Shown one piece after another: positions 57,091-64,000 of a DNA stretch of 64,000 nt; within the stretch, counting starts at the first letter, position 1; each line of letters starts with the position of its first letter. The DNA lies in assembly GCF_040566545.1 (NCBI RefSeq), contig NZ_JBEWZI010000001.1:186001-250000 (forward strand), in the 5' to 3' direction. The notes beneath the pieces were generated by a model. It searched no databases, was not told the DNA's origin, and worked only from the letters and a program-made list of their open reading frames with translations. This DNA is from Uliginosibacterium flavum. Lineage in GTDB: Bacteria; Pseudomonadota; Gammaproteobacteria; Burkholderiales; Rhodocyclaceae. The position numbers were made by a program, and so were the translations under genes.

Positions 57091-58203
57091 ATGCCGCTCA
57101 CCCGCCGCAAATTCCTCGCCCACAGCGGCCTCACGCTGGCCGCCCTTTCACTCGGCGCCTGCGCTGGCAGCCCGGCCAAACTCCGCACCGGCCCGGATGC
57201 CGTCGTCGACGCCAGCTTCAACGGCAAGCCTGGCAATCTCGTCAATGGCACGCCCACCTACAAAACCGTGCAGGAAGCACTCGATGCAGCCCCGGTTTTC
57301 GGTGGCGACTGGCAGATCAAACTGCGCAAGGGACGCTACGTCGAAAAACTCACCCTCACCAAATCCGGCATCCACCTGATCGGCGAAGACCGCGAGCAGA
57401 CCATCATCAGCTTCAATGCCTATGCCGGCCAGATGAAACCCGCGGGCGGCCTGTGGGGCACCGACGGCAGCGCCACGCTGACCATCCGAACCACGGACTT
57501 CAGCGCTGAAAACCTGACGATCGAAAACAGCTTCGACTATCTGGCCAACGCCGCACTCGACCCGTCCAACCCTGCCTATATCCGGGGCTCGCAGGCACTT
57601 GCCGTTTACATCGGCGGCCAGTCCGACCGCGCCAGCTTCCGCAACGTGAAGCTCAGCGGCTATCAAGACACGCTGTGTCCCTACGTCGGCCGAGCCCACT
57701 TCGAGCGCTGCCAGATCAGCGGCAATGTCGACTTCATCTTCGGTGGCGGCCAGGCCTGGTTCGAAGAATGCGAACTCATCACCCGCCCCGCCGGCCGCGT
57801 CACCAGCAAGGTCGGCTTCGTCACCGCCCCCAGCACCTCCATCAACAAGAGATACGGCTTTGTTTTCAAGCGCTGCAAGCTGCTGCGTGAAAACGCCCAA
57901 GTCCCTGTCGCCTGCAGCCCGCTAGGTCGCCCATGGCACCCAAATGGCGACCCGCAAGCCATTGGCAGCGCGGTCTTCATCGAATGCTGGATGGACGATC
58001 ACATCAACCCCGACGGCTGGGACTCGATGAGCAACACCAACAAGGCCGGCGAACGCGTCACCTTCACCCCCGAAGACTCACGCTTCTTCGAATACAAGAG
58101 CAGCGGGCCGGGCGCAGTGATCAACCCCAAGCGCCGTCAGCTCATAGAAGCACAGCTGGCCGACTACACCCGCGACAAAGTGCTGGATGGGTGGAAGCCC
58201 TGA
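57091..58203 (+). CDS. Pectin methylesterase (CE8), Tat-type lipoprotein
   Basis: A 370-residue pectinesterase removing methyl groups from pectin so that pectate lyase can act. The N-terminus PLTRRKFLAHSGLTLAALSLGAC combines a twin-arginine motif (R5-R6) with a lipobox ending at C24. The beta-helix domain has KTVQEALDAAP and YVEKLTLTKSGIHLIGED, and the active-site blocks GSQALAVYIGG, GYQDTL (D193), GNVDFIFGGGQAWFEECEL (D214 nucleophile) and LGRPW (R280). ATG 57091 is chosen since it gives this signal. It completes a pectin pair with the lyase at 2 kb. Confidence 0.94.
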   Translation: MPLTRRKFLAHSGLTLAALSLGACAGSPAKLRTGPDAVVDASFNGKPGNLVNGTPTYKTVQEALDAAPVFGGDWQIKLRKGRYVEKLTLTKSGIHLIGEDREQTIISFNAYAGQMKPAGGLWGTDGSATLTIRTTDFSAENLTIENSFDYLANAALDPSNPAYIRGSQALAVYIGGQSDRASFRNVKLSGYQDTLCPYVGRAHFERCQISGNVDFIFGGGQAWFEECELITRPAGRVTSKVGFVTAPSTSINKRYGFVFKRCKLLRENAQVPVACSPLGRPWHPNGDPQAIGSAVFIECWMDDHINPDGWDSMSNTNKAGERVTFTPEDSRFFEYKSSGPGAVINPKRRQLIEAQLADYTRDKVLDGWKP

Positions 58204-58269
58204 GGCACAGAGGGCATGCGCACACCATTCAGCTTACACAAGCAACACGACTGGTGAGTCGCATCCGCA

Positions 58270-58330
58270 TTGGGTATGCAGCATGCTGTACTGAAGAGTC
58301 AATGTGGGCGCGACTTTTCAACCAAGCATG
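58270..58330. repeat. Dispersed palindromic repeat, degenerate copy at 58.3 kb
   Basis: GCAGCATGCTGTACTGAAGAG, GGGCGCGACTTTTCAACCAAG and CATGCGC: GCATGC, TGAAGAG and a CTTTTCA arm are present but worn. Confidence 0.45.
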
Positions 58331-58469
58331 CGCAAGACCCTCGCGCCAGACCAATTGCGCCAGGACAAAACACATGAAGCTCCGCCCGAAAGGACTGGAG
58401 CCACCCGTCAAAACCCCACTAAAATCCGCCAGCCATTTCAACAACTAAAGATGCAAAAAAGGGGACGCA

Positions 58470-59516
58470 ATGCGTTTGAAAAAATATCTGCTCGGCACGC
58501 TCGCGGCGGCAAGCCTGATCTGGACGGGATCTGCGCAAGCAGCACTGTCCTACATGACCGTCGGCGACATACTCAAAGTCAGCGGTAAAGCCGAAGTTGG
58601 CGATGTTGAAAAACTTGCCACCAAACTCACTCCGGCAATCAAGACAGTTGTCCTGCAATGGCCAGATGGCTGGAACTGGACCCTGGCCCGCGACCTGGCC
58701 AAAGAAATCGAAAAACGCAAACTCACCACGGTCGCTCACGGCTCCTGCAACAGCTACACCTGCGCCATGATGTTCCTGTCCGGCGAACAACGCATGTTCA
58801 GCGCCGCAGGCCGCCCAGAAATCCATTACGTATCGCTGAGCTTCTGGGAAGCCAATACCGGCAGCAACCATGCCATTACGTCGGACAACAGTACGATGGA
58901 TGACATTTTGACTTGGTGGTCGGGCCACACAAAACTGAGCGGCAGCGATTTGCGCGTCTATCACGCATCCATCTTCTATACCCGTGGCAATACCTACTAC
59001 AACGACCGGAAGGTCTTTTTCCCATCCGAGATAAAAACCCCGAACAGAAACGTTCTGCACTGCGCCGGAGAGTTGCAGGAAAAAACGGGCATGAACGTCT
59101 GGTTCCCCGACTGCATGCCGGTCAAGGACGCTACGGCCCTCTCGAAGGGCATCGTCACGACCAATGAGCGGTTCGCCCATCCCTCCCTTGAGTTCAAATC
59201 CGACATGGCAGCGCCTGCTGCGACCGGTTTCGCGAAGCTGGAAGACATGCCGGCCCTCAAACTGTCCGACGCATGCCAGACCGCCTACAAGGACTATCTG
59301 AAACATCCAAATCCGCGCGCTTTTGCTGTCAGCGAAAACGGGAACTGCTACTGGGCCAGCCCTCAATCAACCGCGCCTTACAGCATCGCCCTGAACAACT
59401 GCAACAAGGCCAACAACAACGCCTGTCGGTTCTATGCAGCGGATGATCAGGTGGTCTTCACGCCTTTCGACCAAGCGTTGCCTGAGGTAGCTCCGGCCAA
59501 GACCGCCTCCAACTGA
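58470..59516 (+). CDS. Secreted ClpP/crotonase-like protein with Cys-rich tail, paralog 1
   Basis: A 348-residue exported protein (signal peptide to about 24, TGSAQA). Residues 30-130 look like a ClpP/crotonase-type fold of the COG3904 kind: LSYMTVGDILKVSGKAEVGD, TPAIKTVVLQWPDGWNW, then the pocket VAHGSCNSYTCAMMFLSG (C93, S95, C98) and QRMFSAAGRPEIHYV with a histidine. In COG3904 the pocket is C-x-S-A-C, so S95 could be the nucleophile, but one residue is inserted. The C-terminal 80 residues carry four cysteines in the pattern SDACQTAYKDYL...GNCYWASPQ...NNCNKANNN...ACRFYAADDQVVF. Function unknown. A close paralog follows at 59817. Confidence 0.75.
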   Translation: MRLKKYLLGTLAAASLIWTGSAQAALSYMTVGDILKVSGKAEVGDVEKLATKLTPAIKTVVLQWPDGWNWTLARDLAKEIEKRKLTTVAHGSCNSYTCAMMFLSGEQRMFSAAGRPEIHYVSLSFWEANTGSNHAITSDNSTMDDILTWWSGHTKLSGSDLRVYHASIFYTRGNTYYNDRKVFFPSEIKTPNRNVLHCAGELQEKTGMNVWFPDCMPVKDATALSKGIVTTNERFAHPSLEFKSDMAAPAATGFAKLEDMPALKLSDACQTAYKDYLKHPNPRAFAVSENGNCYWASPQSTAPYSIALNNCNKANNNACRFYAADDQVVFTPFDQALPEVAPAKTASN

Positions 59517-59550
59517 TTGATCGCAGCTATACAAGCCCCGCCTACCCTCA

Positions 59551-59625
59551 CTTGAAAAGCCGCACCCCGCTTGACTCTCCGCAGCACCCTGCCGTAGAGC
59601 CAAGCAGGGTGCGGCTCTTCAAGGT
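59551..59625. repeat. Dispersed palindromic repeat, copy at 59.6 kb
   Basis: TTGAAAAGCCGCACCCCGCTTG, ACTCTCCGCAGCACCCTGCCG, then AGCAGGGTGCGGCTCTTCAAG. The outer arms CTTGAAAAGCCGCACCC and GGGTGCGGCTCTTCAAG pair almost perfectly, making a roughly 75-base foldback. Confidence 0.8.
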
Positions 59626-59816
59626 GTAGCAAATGACGATCTGTACAAAGCGACGCGCTCCAGACGCAAAAACACAAGCATTGCGCCGCCGCACATCGCC
59701 GGACAACCAATCCCACAAGGCATAAAACTGCGCTAATACCGTACTACGCTATGCTCGCCGTTCAACCATATAAAGCGTCAAATCATTTCAATCAAAAATA
59801 CAAAGGGAAATCACAC

Positions 59817-60848
59817 ATGCAGCATCTCAAACGCACTATTTTCCTTGCCCTGCTGGCCACCATCGGCATCTTCACGACAGGCGCCGCGCAAGCGGATTTG
59901 AGCTTCTTCAAACGTGGCGGAGTCATGAAAATCTCCGGCAAGGCTGTGGCAGCAGACGTAACCAAACTCAAGGAACAACTGACTCCGGATATCAAGACCA
60001 TCGTTCTTTATGCGCCAAGCAACGGCAGTTGGACCGATATCCGGGAGATGACGGACCTCATAGAGAAGGCCGAAGTCACAACGGTTGCACACGGCACCTG
60101 CTCCACCCTGATCTGCAGTGCCCTGTTCCTGTCAGGCAAGCAGCGCCTGTTCAGCGGAGCATTGCGGCCTGAGGCAAACTCGGTGCGCGTCGCTATAGGT
60201 GAAGGGCATTTCCCCCAGGAAAACGAGAGCAAAGGAACAAAGTGGAACGAGGTAATGGACTGGTATCGCGGACATAGCAATCTGGGCTATTCCAACACAA
60301 AGTACCTGCACAAAGATTTCATTCGCGCACCCGGCGTCCTGCCAGTTGAAGCCAAAGTATTCTTCCCTGTCAGCGCCAAAACATCCAAGGGCAACACCAT
60401 TCACTGCTGGGGAAACAAACAGAATCTTCATGAAGACTGTGAAGCGGTGTCCGATCTTGATGCGCTAAAAGCCGGAATCGTAACGAGTGCAGATCTCTTC
60501 CTGAATGCCGAGGAACTCAAAGAGGTGAGTGACATCGCCCCACCAGCACCAACCAGCTTTGCCAAACTTGAAGACGCCCCTCCCTCACCAGCCAGCGACG
60601 CCTGTCGTGATCGCTACAAGGATTTCTTGCGTTATGACTCACCGCGTGCGTTCGTCATCACATCAAATGGAGGCTGCTACTTCAACAGCGCTCAAACAGC
60701 CACCCCTTACCGTACGCCAATAGAGCGTTGCAAAAAGGAGCGCTCGACTGCCGAGTGCCGTTTCTATGCGGTTGATGACAAAGTAGTATTTACTCCATTC
60801 GATCAATCTCTTCCCGAAGCGGTTTCTGGTAAAACAGCATCCAACTGA
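59817..60848 (+). CDS. Secreted ClpP/crotonase-like protein with Cys-rich tail, paralog 2
   Basis: A 343-residue exported protein (signal to about 26, TTGAAQA), full-length paralog of the previous gene: VMKISGKAVAADVTKLKEQL, TPDIKTIVLYAPSNGSW, the pocket VAHGTCSTLICSALFLSG (C95, S96, T97, C100), QRLFSGALRPEANSVRV, and the same C-terminal module (SDACRDRYKDFL, GGCYFNSAQ, ERCKKERSTAECRFYAVDDKVVFTPFDQSLPE). The pocket position of S95 in paralog 1 is T97 here, and the adjacent histidine block differs, so the two may not share activity. It has its own leader and terminator, so the pair arose by duplication of a whole transcription unit, with a dispersed repeat between. Confidence 0.75.
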   Translation: MQHLKRTIFLALLATIGIFTTGAAQADLSFFKRGGVMKISGKAVAADVTKLKEQLTPDIKTIVLYAPSNGSWTDIREMTDLIEKAEVTTVAHGTCSTLICSALFLSGKQRLFSGALRPEANSVRVAIGEGHFPQENESKGTKWNEVMDWYRGHSNLGYSNTKYLHKDFIRAPGVLPVEAKVFFPVSAKTSKGNTIHCWGNKQNLHEDCEAVSDLDALKAGIVTSADLFLNAEELKEVSDIAPPAPTSFAKLEDAPPSPASDACRDRYKDFLRYDSPRAFVITSNGGCYFNSAQTATPYRTPIERCKKERSTAECRFYAVDDKVVFTPFDQSLPEAVSGKTASN

Positions 60849-60866
60849 TTGATCGGGTTGACATCC

Positions 60867-60904
60867 AAGCCGGGCCGTCGCAAGACGGCCCGGCTTTGTT
60901 TTTA
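60867..60904 (+). terminator. Terminator after paralog 2
   Basis: AAGCCGGGCCGTC and GACGGCCCGGCTT form a perfect 13-bp stem around GCAA; a T-rich tail follows, 18 bases after the stop. Confidence 0.93.
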
Positions 60905-60954
60905 AACTGCCCGAAAATCGTACAAGGAAATGCTTTAATCAGATGCATGCACGC

Positions 60955-60979
60955 AAAAAACGGGCCTTTCGGCCCGTTC
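60955..60979 (-). terminator. Terminator after PP2C phosphatase gene
   Basis: On the minus strand AACGGGCC, loop GAAA and GGCCCGTT run into six T residues, 98 bases downstream of the phosphatase stop. Confidence 0.85.
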
Positions 60980-61076
60980 AGAAATACACCATCGTTCAAG
61001 CTGAAGACTCAATACCGGCGTGGCTTTGCAAGCATACCCATTGAGCACTCAGCACTCCGCCGCAGGCAGCAAGCTT

Positions 61077-61823
61077 TCAGGTCGGCATGATCTTGACAAT
61101 GGCCAGCGAGATATTGTCGCCGCAGCCCTCGCCACGACTGCGCGCGGCGTTGATCAACACCCGTGCGGCAGCACGGGCATCCAGTTCATGCAATGTATTG
61201 CCCAACTCCTCATCGCCCACCAGACCCCACAGACCATCGGAACACAGCAGGAAGCAATCGCCGGGTTCCAGTTCGGGTGCGCCACCGTAATCGATGCGCG
61301 GCTCTTTTTCTGCGCCCAGACACGACAGCAGTAGATTGCGCTGCGGGTGATGCAGGGCCATTTCCTCGGTGATGCGGTTGGTGCGGATCAGCTCCCCGAC
61401 CAAGGAGTGATCAGGCGTGTGCGAGACCATTTTGCCGCGCCGGAAGTGATACAGCCGGGAATCGCCACAATGCGCCCAATCCGCATGACCGGGGCGCAGC
61501 ACCATGACGACCGCCGTGCTGTGCGGATCGGCTTCGCTGGTGAAACGCGTGAGTTTGATGACGACGTGTGCCTCGTCGATAACGCTGCGCAGGAACTCCT
61601 GAGTCGCCTCGCCACTGGGCTGGAATTCCGAAAAATTCTGCTTGGCTTTGAGAATCACCTGCTGCGCGGCAATCGCCCCGCCAGTGTGACCGCCCATACC
61701 GTCGGCCAACACGGCCAGAAGACAATCCGAACGGGTCGGATGCGGCAGGATGGCGACACGATCCTGTTGCTCGTGACGATCGCCAATTTGCATGGCACAA
61801 CAGGTATCTATGGCGAAAGGCAT
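61077..61823 (-). CDS. PP2C-family serine/threonine phosphatase
   Basis: A 248-residue cytoplasmic metal-dependent phosphatase. The PP2C motifs are in order: GDRHEQQDRV (motif 1 aspartate), LLAVLADGMGGHTGGAIAA (motif 2), HSTAVVMVL, DWAHCGDSRLYHFRRG (motif 8 aspartate), LEPGDCFLLCSDGLWGLV and CGDNISLAIVK. These enzymes oppose Hanks-type kinases; no such kinase is adjacent, although the SrkA-like kinase is in the window. A HDOD gene lies upstream on the same strand, about 85 bases away. Confidence 0.93.
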   Translation of the reverse strand: MPFAIDTCCAMQIGDRHEQQDRVAILPHPTRSDCLLAVLADGMGGHTGGAIAAQQVILKAKQNFSEFQPSGEATQEFLRSVIDEAHVVIKLTRFTSEADPHSTAVVMVLRPGHADWAHCGDSRLYHFRRGKMVSHTPDHSLVGELIRTNRITEEMALHHPQRNLLLSCLGAEKEPRIDYGGAPELEPGDCFLLCSDGLWGLVGDEELGNTLHELDARAAARVLINAARSRGEGCGDNISLAIVKIMPT

Positions 61824-61908
61824 TCGGCTCTTTTAGGTGAATTTGACGATTTTGGTAATTTTATAACTAAACCCATGCTTGCGCGATGGCCGCTCGCCAG
61901 ACGGTTCG

Positions 61909-62778
61909 CTATTCTGCCTGCAAGCCGTGAAACATATCGAGCACTGTGTCACACAACTCGTGCAAATCAGCTGGATAAACGCCCAGCTCTTCAAGCACCG
62001 GTTTGGCAATCCGCTCCCACTCGGGATTGCTCAAGCCACGCTCTTCGGAATAGATCTGAATCGCCAGTTGCAGCACCGCCACCATCGAGCGTGAAGCCTG
62101 CGCAGTGAGGCCCGCCAGATCGTGGTGGTGCAGGATCGCATTGGCCACGAAATCAGGCAAGCGCCAGTGACGGGCGAGCAGATAGCCAATCGAGCAATGA
62201 TCCACTTGAAAAGCGCGATCTTCCGCTGCGGCGTCCGCCCATTGACTGGGCGGCGCGTTCGTGCCGGTAGCCTTGCAGTAGTCAGGGAAACGCTGCATCA
62301 GGATCGGCACGCCACAATCGTGGAAAATGCCAGCCATGTAGGCCTGCTCGGCAAAGATATTGCAAACGGAGACTCGCTCATACGCCACCACGGAAGCGAT
62401 CTGGGCAATATCGCCAGAGCGTGCCCAGAACTGCTCCAGCATCGGGCTCTTGCTGCCGAAAGCAGCCGTCAAACCATAGGATTGCACCAGCATTGCCGTT
62501 TGGCGTACGCCAACCAGGACAAGAATCTGTTCGACCGATTGCGGCGGGCGGCGACGCGCAAAGGCCGCAGAACGGGTGATCTTGTAAAGCATTGCGGTCA
62601 GCCCGGCATCCTGCGCAATCACATCGGCCATCACGCGCAGGTCCAGATCATTGGTCTGGAGCATGCTCACCACCTCTTGCACAAGCTTGGGTTGCGGCGG
62701 AATACGGATGCCAGAGGAGACCAGTCTGGCTACCTCGGCATCAATCTGTTCGGAACTTTGACAGGCGCTCGTTTGCAT
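61909..62778 (-). CDS. HDOD domain protein
   Basis: A 289-residue cytoplasmic protein with one HDOD domain (a degenerate HD domain), GIRIPPQPKLVQEVVSML at the start, IAQDAGLTAMLYKITRSAAF and VYERVSVCNIFAEQAYMAGIFHDCGVPIL-like helices, DHCSIGYLLARHWRLPDFVANAILHHHDL. HDOD proteins occur in signalling (c-di-GMP, motility) without a proven catalytic role. ATG at 62778 is taken; its ribosome site AGAGG is very close (0 bases), so a TTG start 16 codons upstream (62826) is the alternative. Confidence 0.85.
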   Translation of the reverse strand: MQTSACQSSEQIDAEVARLVSSGIRIPPQPKLVQEVVSMLQTNDLDLRVMADVIAQDAGLTAMLYKITRSAAFARRRPPQSVEQILVLVGVRQTAMLVQSYGLTAAFGSKSPMLEQFWARSGDIAQIASVVAYERVSVCNIFAEQAYMAGIFHDCGVPILMQRFPDYCKATGTNAPPSQWADAAAEDRAFQVDHCSIGYLLARHWRLPDFVANAILHHHDLAGLTAQASRSMVAVLQLAIQIYSEERGLSNPEWERIAKPVLEELGVYPADLHELCDTVLDMFHGLQAE

Positions 62779-62835
62779 CCTCTGAATAACGTCCGGCGCA
62801 AGCGGAACTGAAGTCAGGCACGGCAAAAAACGGAT

Positions 62836-63222
62836 TCAGATGACCGCAATCATCAAACGTAAACAGCTGGCAAAACCGACTGCCCAACACAAGGATCGTA
62901 TGCTGGCCAAATCCAGGAGATAGCACGCCGCATACGCCACGCGTGCCGCGATGAAAATCCAGGCCCACAGTGCCACGCTGCCCGCATCCAGCCCCGCCTG
63001 CAGCGCCATTAGTACCGCCGCCACAAACACCGGAAAAGCCTCCCAGCTGTTCTGCTGCGCCCAGTTCGCGCGTTGCGGCCAGCCAGCGAGACGCGCCAGC
63101 GATTGGCGCGGCGCGGCGTTGTCGTAATCCACGCCCAGCTTCTTGCCGCCAAACTTGGCGAGTCCCGCGAGCACAAGAGGAAAAACTGCGGCCAGCAGAA
63201 TGCACAGATAGGCTTGGTTCAT
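62836..63222 (-). CDS. MAPEG-family membrane protein
   Basis: A 128-residue protein with four membrane segments and the MAPEG pattern: LAKFGGKKLGVDYDNAAPRQSL, RANWAQQNSWEAFPVFVAAVL with the N-x-x-E-x-F-P motif, and ARVAYAACYLLDLASIRSLCW. Eukaryotic members act on eicosanoids and glutathione, the bacterial role is unknown. Its ATG overlaps the murI stop (ATGA), so it is coupled to murI. Confidence 0.92.
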   Translation of the reverse strand: MNQAYLCILLAAVFPLVLAGLAKFGGKKLGVDYDNAAPRQSLARLAGWPQRANWAQQNSWEAFPVFVAAVLMALQAGLDAGSVALWAWIFIAARVAYAACYLLDLASIRSLCWAVGFASCLRLMIAVI

Positions 63223-64000
63223 GAGCTTCTTTCAGACAAGGAAATCATGCAATCGGAAGGCGGCAAAGGCTTGCCACCGGAAAACCCGGGCCACAACACG
63301 CCCAGGGCATGCTCAACCGCGGCCAATTCACCACTGGCCCAGAACTGTTCGCTGCCACCCCGCGGACTGGCGAGCATTCCGCGTTCGCTCAGCTTGCGCT
63401 GCACTTGCGCCGCCACCGCCTCGCCAGTGTCGATCACCTGCACACCTGATCCGACGATAGCTTCGACTTGTTTGCGCAAAAAAACATAGTGCGTACAGCC
63501 CAGCACGATCACATCCGCGCCACCCGTCAGCAGCGGCGCCAGATGACTTTCGAGCAGACTGAAGAGCCGCGCGGAGCCTTGCTCTCCACGCTCCACAGCT
63601 TCGACCAGACCGGTACCAGGGCGGGTCAACACACGCACATTTTTACCGAACTGATCAAGCAGCGCGGCAAAGCGTGCGCTCTCCAGCGTGCCGGTCGTCG
63701 CCAGCACGCCAACGACGCCATTCTTCGTCGCAGCCGTCGCCGGCTTGACGGCCGGCTCCATGCCGATCACCGGGACATCCGGCCACTGCGCGCGGATTGC
63801 CTGCGCCGCAGCCGCCGTTGCGGTATTGCAGGCCAGCACCAGCGCCTTGGCGCCCTGCTCCAGTAAAAAGCCGCACAACTCGAGTGAGCGTGCGGTGATC
63901 AGGGCTTGCGGTTTTTCACCATAGGGCGCGTGGCCCGAATCCGCGCAGTAGAGCAGATCCTCGGCCGGCAGCAGTGCACGGATCTCGCGCAAGACGGACA
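63219..64000 (-). CDS. murI: Glutamate racemase, cut by window edge
   Basis: The gene enters the window from the right. The frame reads (L)SVLREIRALLP at the edge, so the usual N-terminus with the first catalytic Cys neighbourhood (FDSGVGGL) lies outside. Inside are YCADSGHAPYGEK, LVLACNTATAAAAQAIRAQ with the first catalytic cysteine, and IVLGCTHYVFLRKQV with the second, then IDTGEAVA. It makes D-glutamate for peptidoglycan. It overlaps the MAPEG gene by 4 bases. 260 residues are visible. Confidence 0.95.
   Translation of the reverse strand, partial: SVLREIRALLPAEDLLYCADSGHAPYGEKPQALITARSLELCGFLLEQGAKALVLACNTATAAAAQAIRAQWPDVPVIGMEPAVKPATAATKNGVVGVLATTGTLESARFAALLDQFGKNVRVLTRPGTGLVEAVERGEQGSARLFSLLESHLAPLLTGGADVIVLGCTHYVFLRKQVEAIVGSGVQVIDTGEAVAAQVQRKLSERGMLASPRGGSEQFWASGELAAVEHALGVLWPGFSGGKPLPPSDCMISLSERSS

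Overview
The window looks like chromosome of a free-living betaproteobacterium that degrades polysaccharides. The evidence is the tmRNA tag (ANDEQFALAA), the gene orders lptD-surA-pdxA-rsmA and secA-dciA-lpxC, two PEP-CTERM proteins, and TRAP transporters. Several secreted proteins carry long polyserine linkers, a trait best known from marine gammaproteobacterial plant-wall degraders, so a Rhodocyclales-like pectin or glucan user is my best guess. The genus cannot be fixed from sequence reading alone.

Layout. 1-5 kb: start of nadK (cut by the window edge), an RluA-type pseudouridine synthase, a polyserine-linked family 1 pectate lyase lipoprotein and a universal stress protein. 5-13 kb: tex, then a FadR-type GntR regulator and a dctP-dctQ-dctM TRAP operon whose DctM has an extra Ig-like C-terminal domain, then ssrA (tmRNA) with a frameshifted integrase remnant just behind it. 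13-24 kb: an argD-like aminotransferase behind a possible attenuator, a CBM56-CBM56-GH64 beta-1,3-glucanase, a GlpQ-like phosphodiesterase divergent from a phytase-like lipoprotein, a polyserine beta-helix lipoprotein and two PEP-CTERM proteins. 24-31 kb: PhoX phosphatase behind a plausible Pho box, aroC, an orphan DctP, an M20 amidohydrolase and a TonB-like protein. 31-48 kb: an OsmC-YcaO fusion, nucleotide-sugar genes (galE, rfbC, an NDP-sugar pyrophosphorylase), an SrkA-like kinase, rsmA-patatin-pdxA-surA-lptD, then divergent amgK, a MazG-like gene, rlmF and an RpiB-family isomerase. 48-64 kb: secA, dciA, lpxC, an AmmeMemoRadiSam operon ending in an alpha/beta-hydrolase that seems to lack its catalytic triad, a SprA-like protein, a pectin methylesterase, two tandem paralogous secreted proteins of unknown function, a PP2C phosphatase, an HDOD protein, a MAPEG protein and murI (cut by the edge).

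Two functional themes cross the window. One is pectin and glucan use: pectate lyase, pectin methylesterase, a possible uronate TRAP system and an RpiB-family isomerase that could act on unsaturated uronates. The other is phosphorus scavenging: GlpQ-like, phytase-like and PhoX proteins.

The intergenic DNA is unusually structured. About fifteen gaps carry copies of a degenerate palindromic repeat (arms like CTGAAGAGCCGC and GCGGCTCTTCAG, often near GCATGCC). Four gaps carry perfect or near-perfect 7-bp tandem repeats (GCGACTT, GGGGACT twice, AGTGCTG). Two short elements have terminal inverted repeats and apparent target duplications, so they look like MITEs. These repeats, the DctM fusion, the tandem secreted paralogs and the apparently dead hydrolase are the points most worth a second look.
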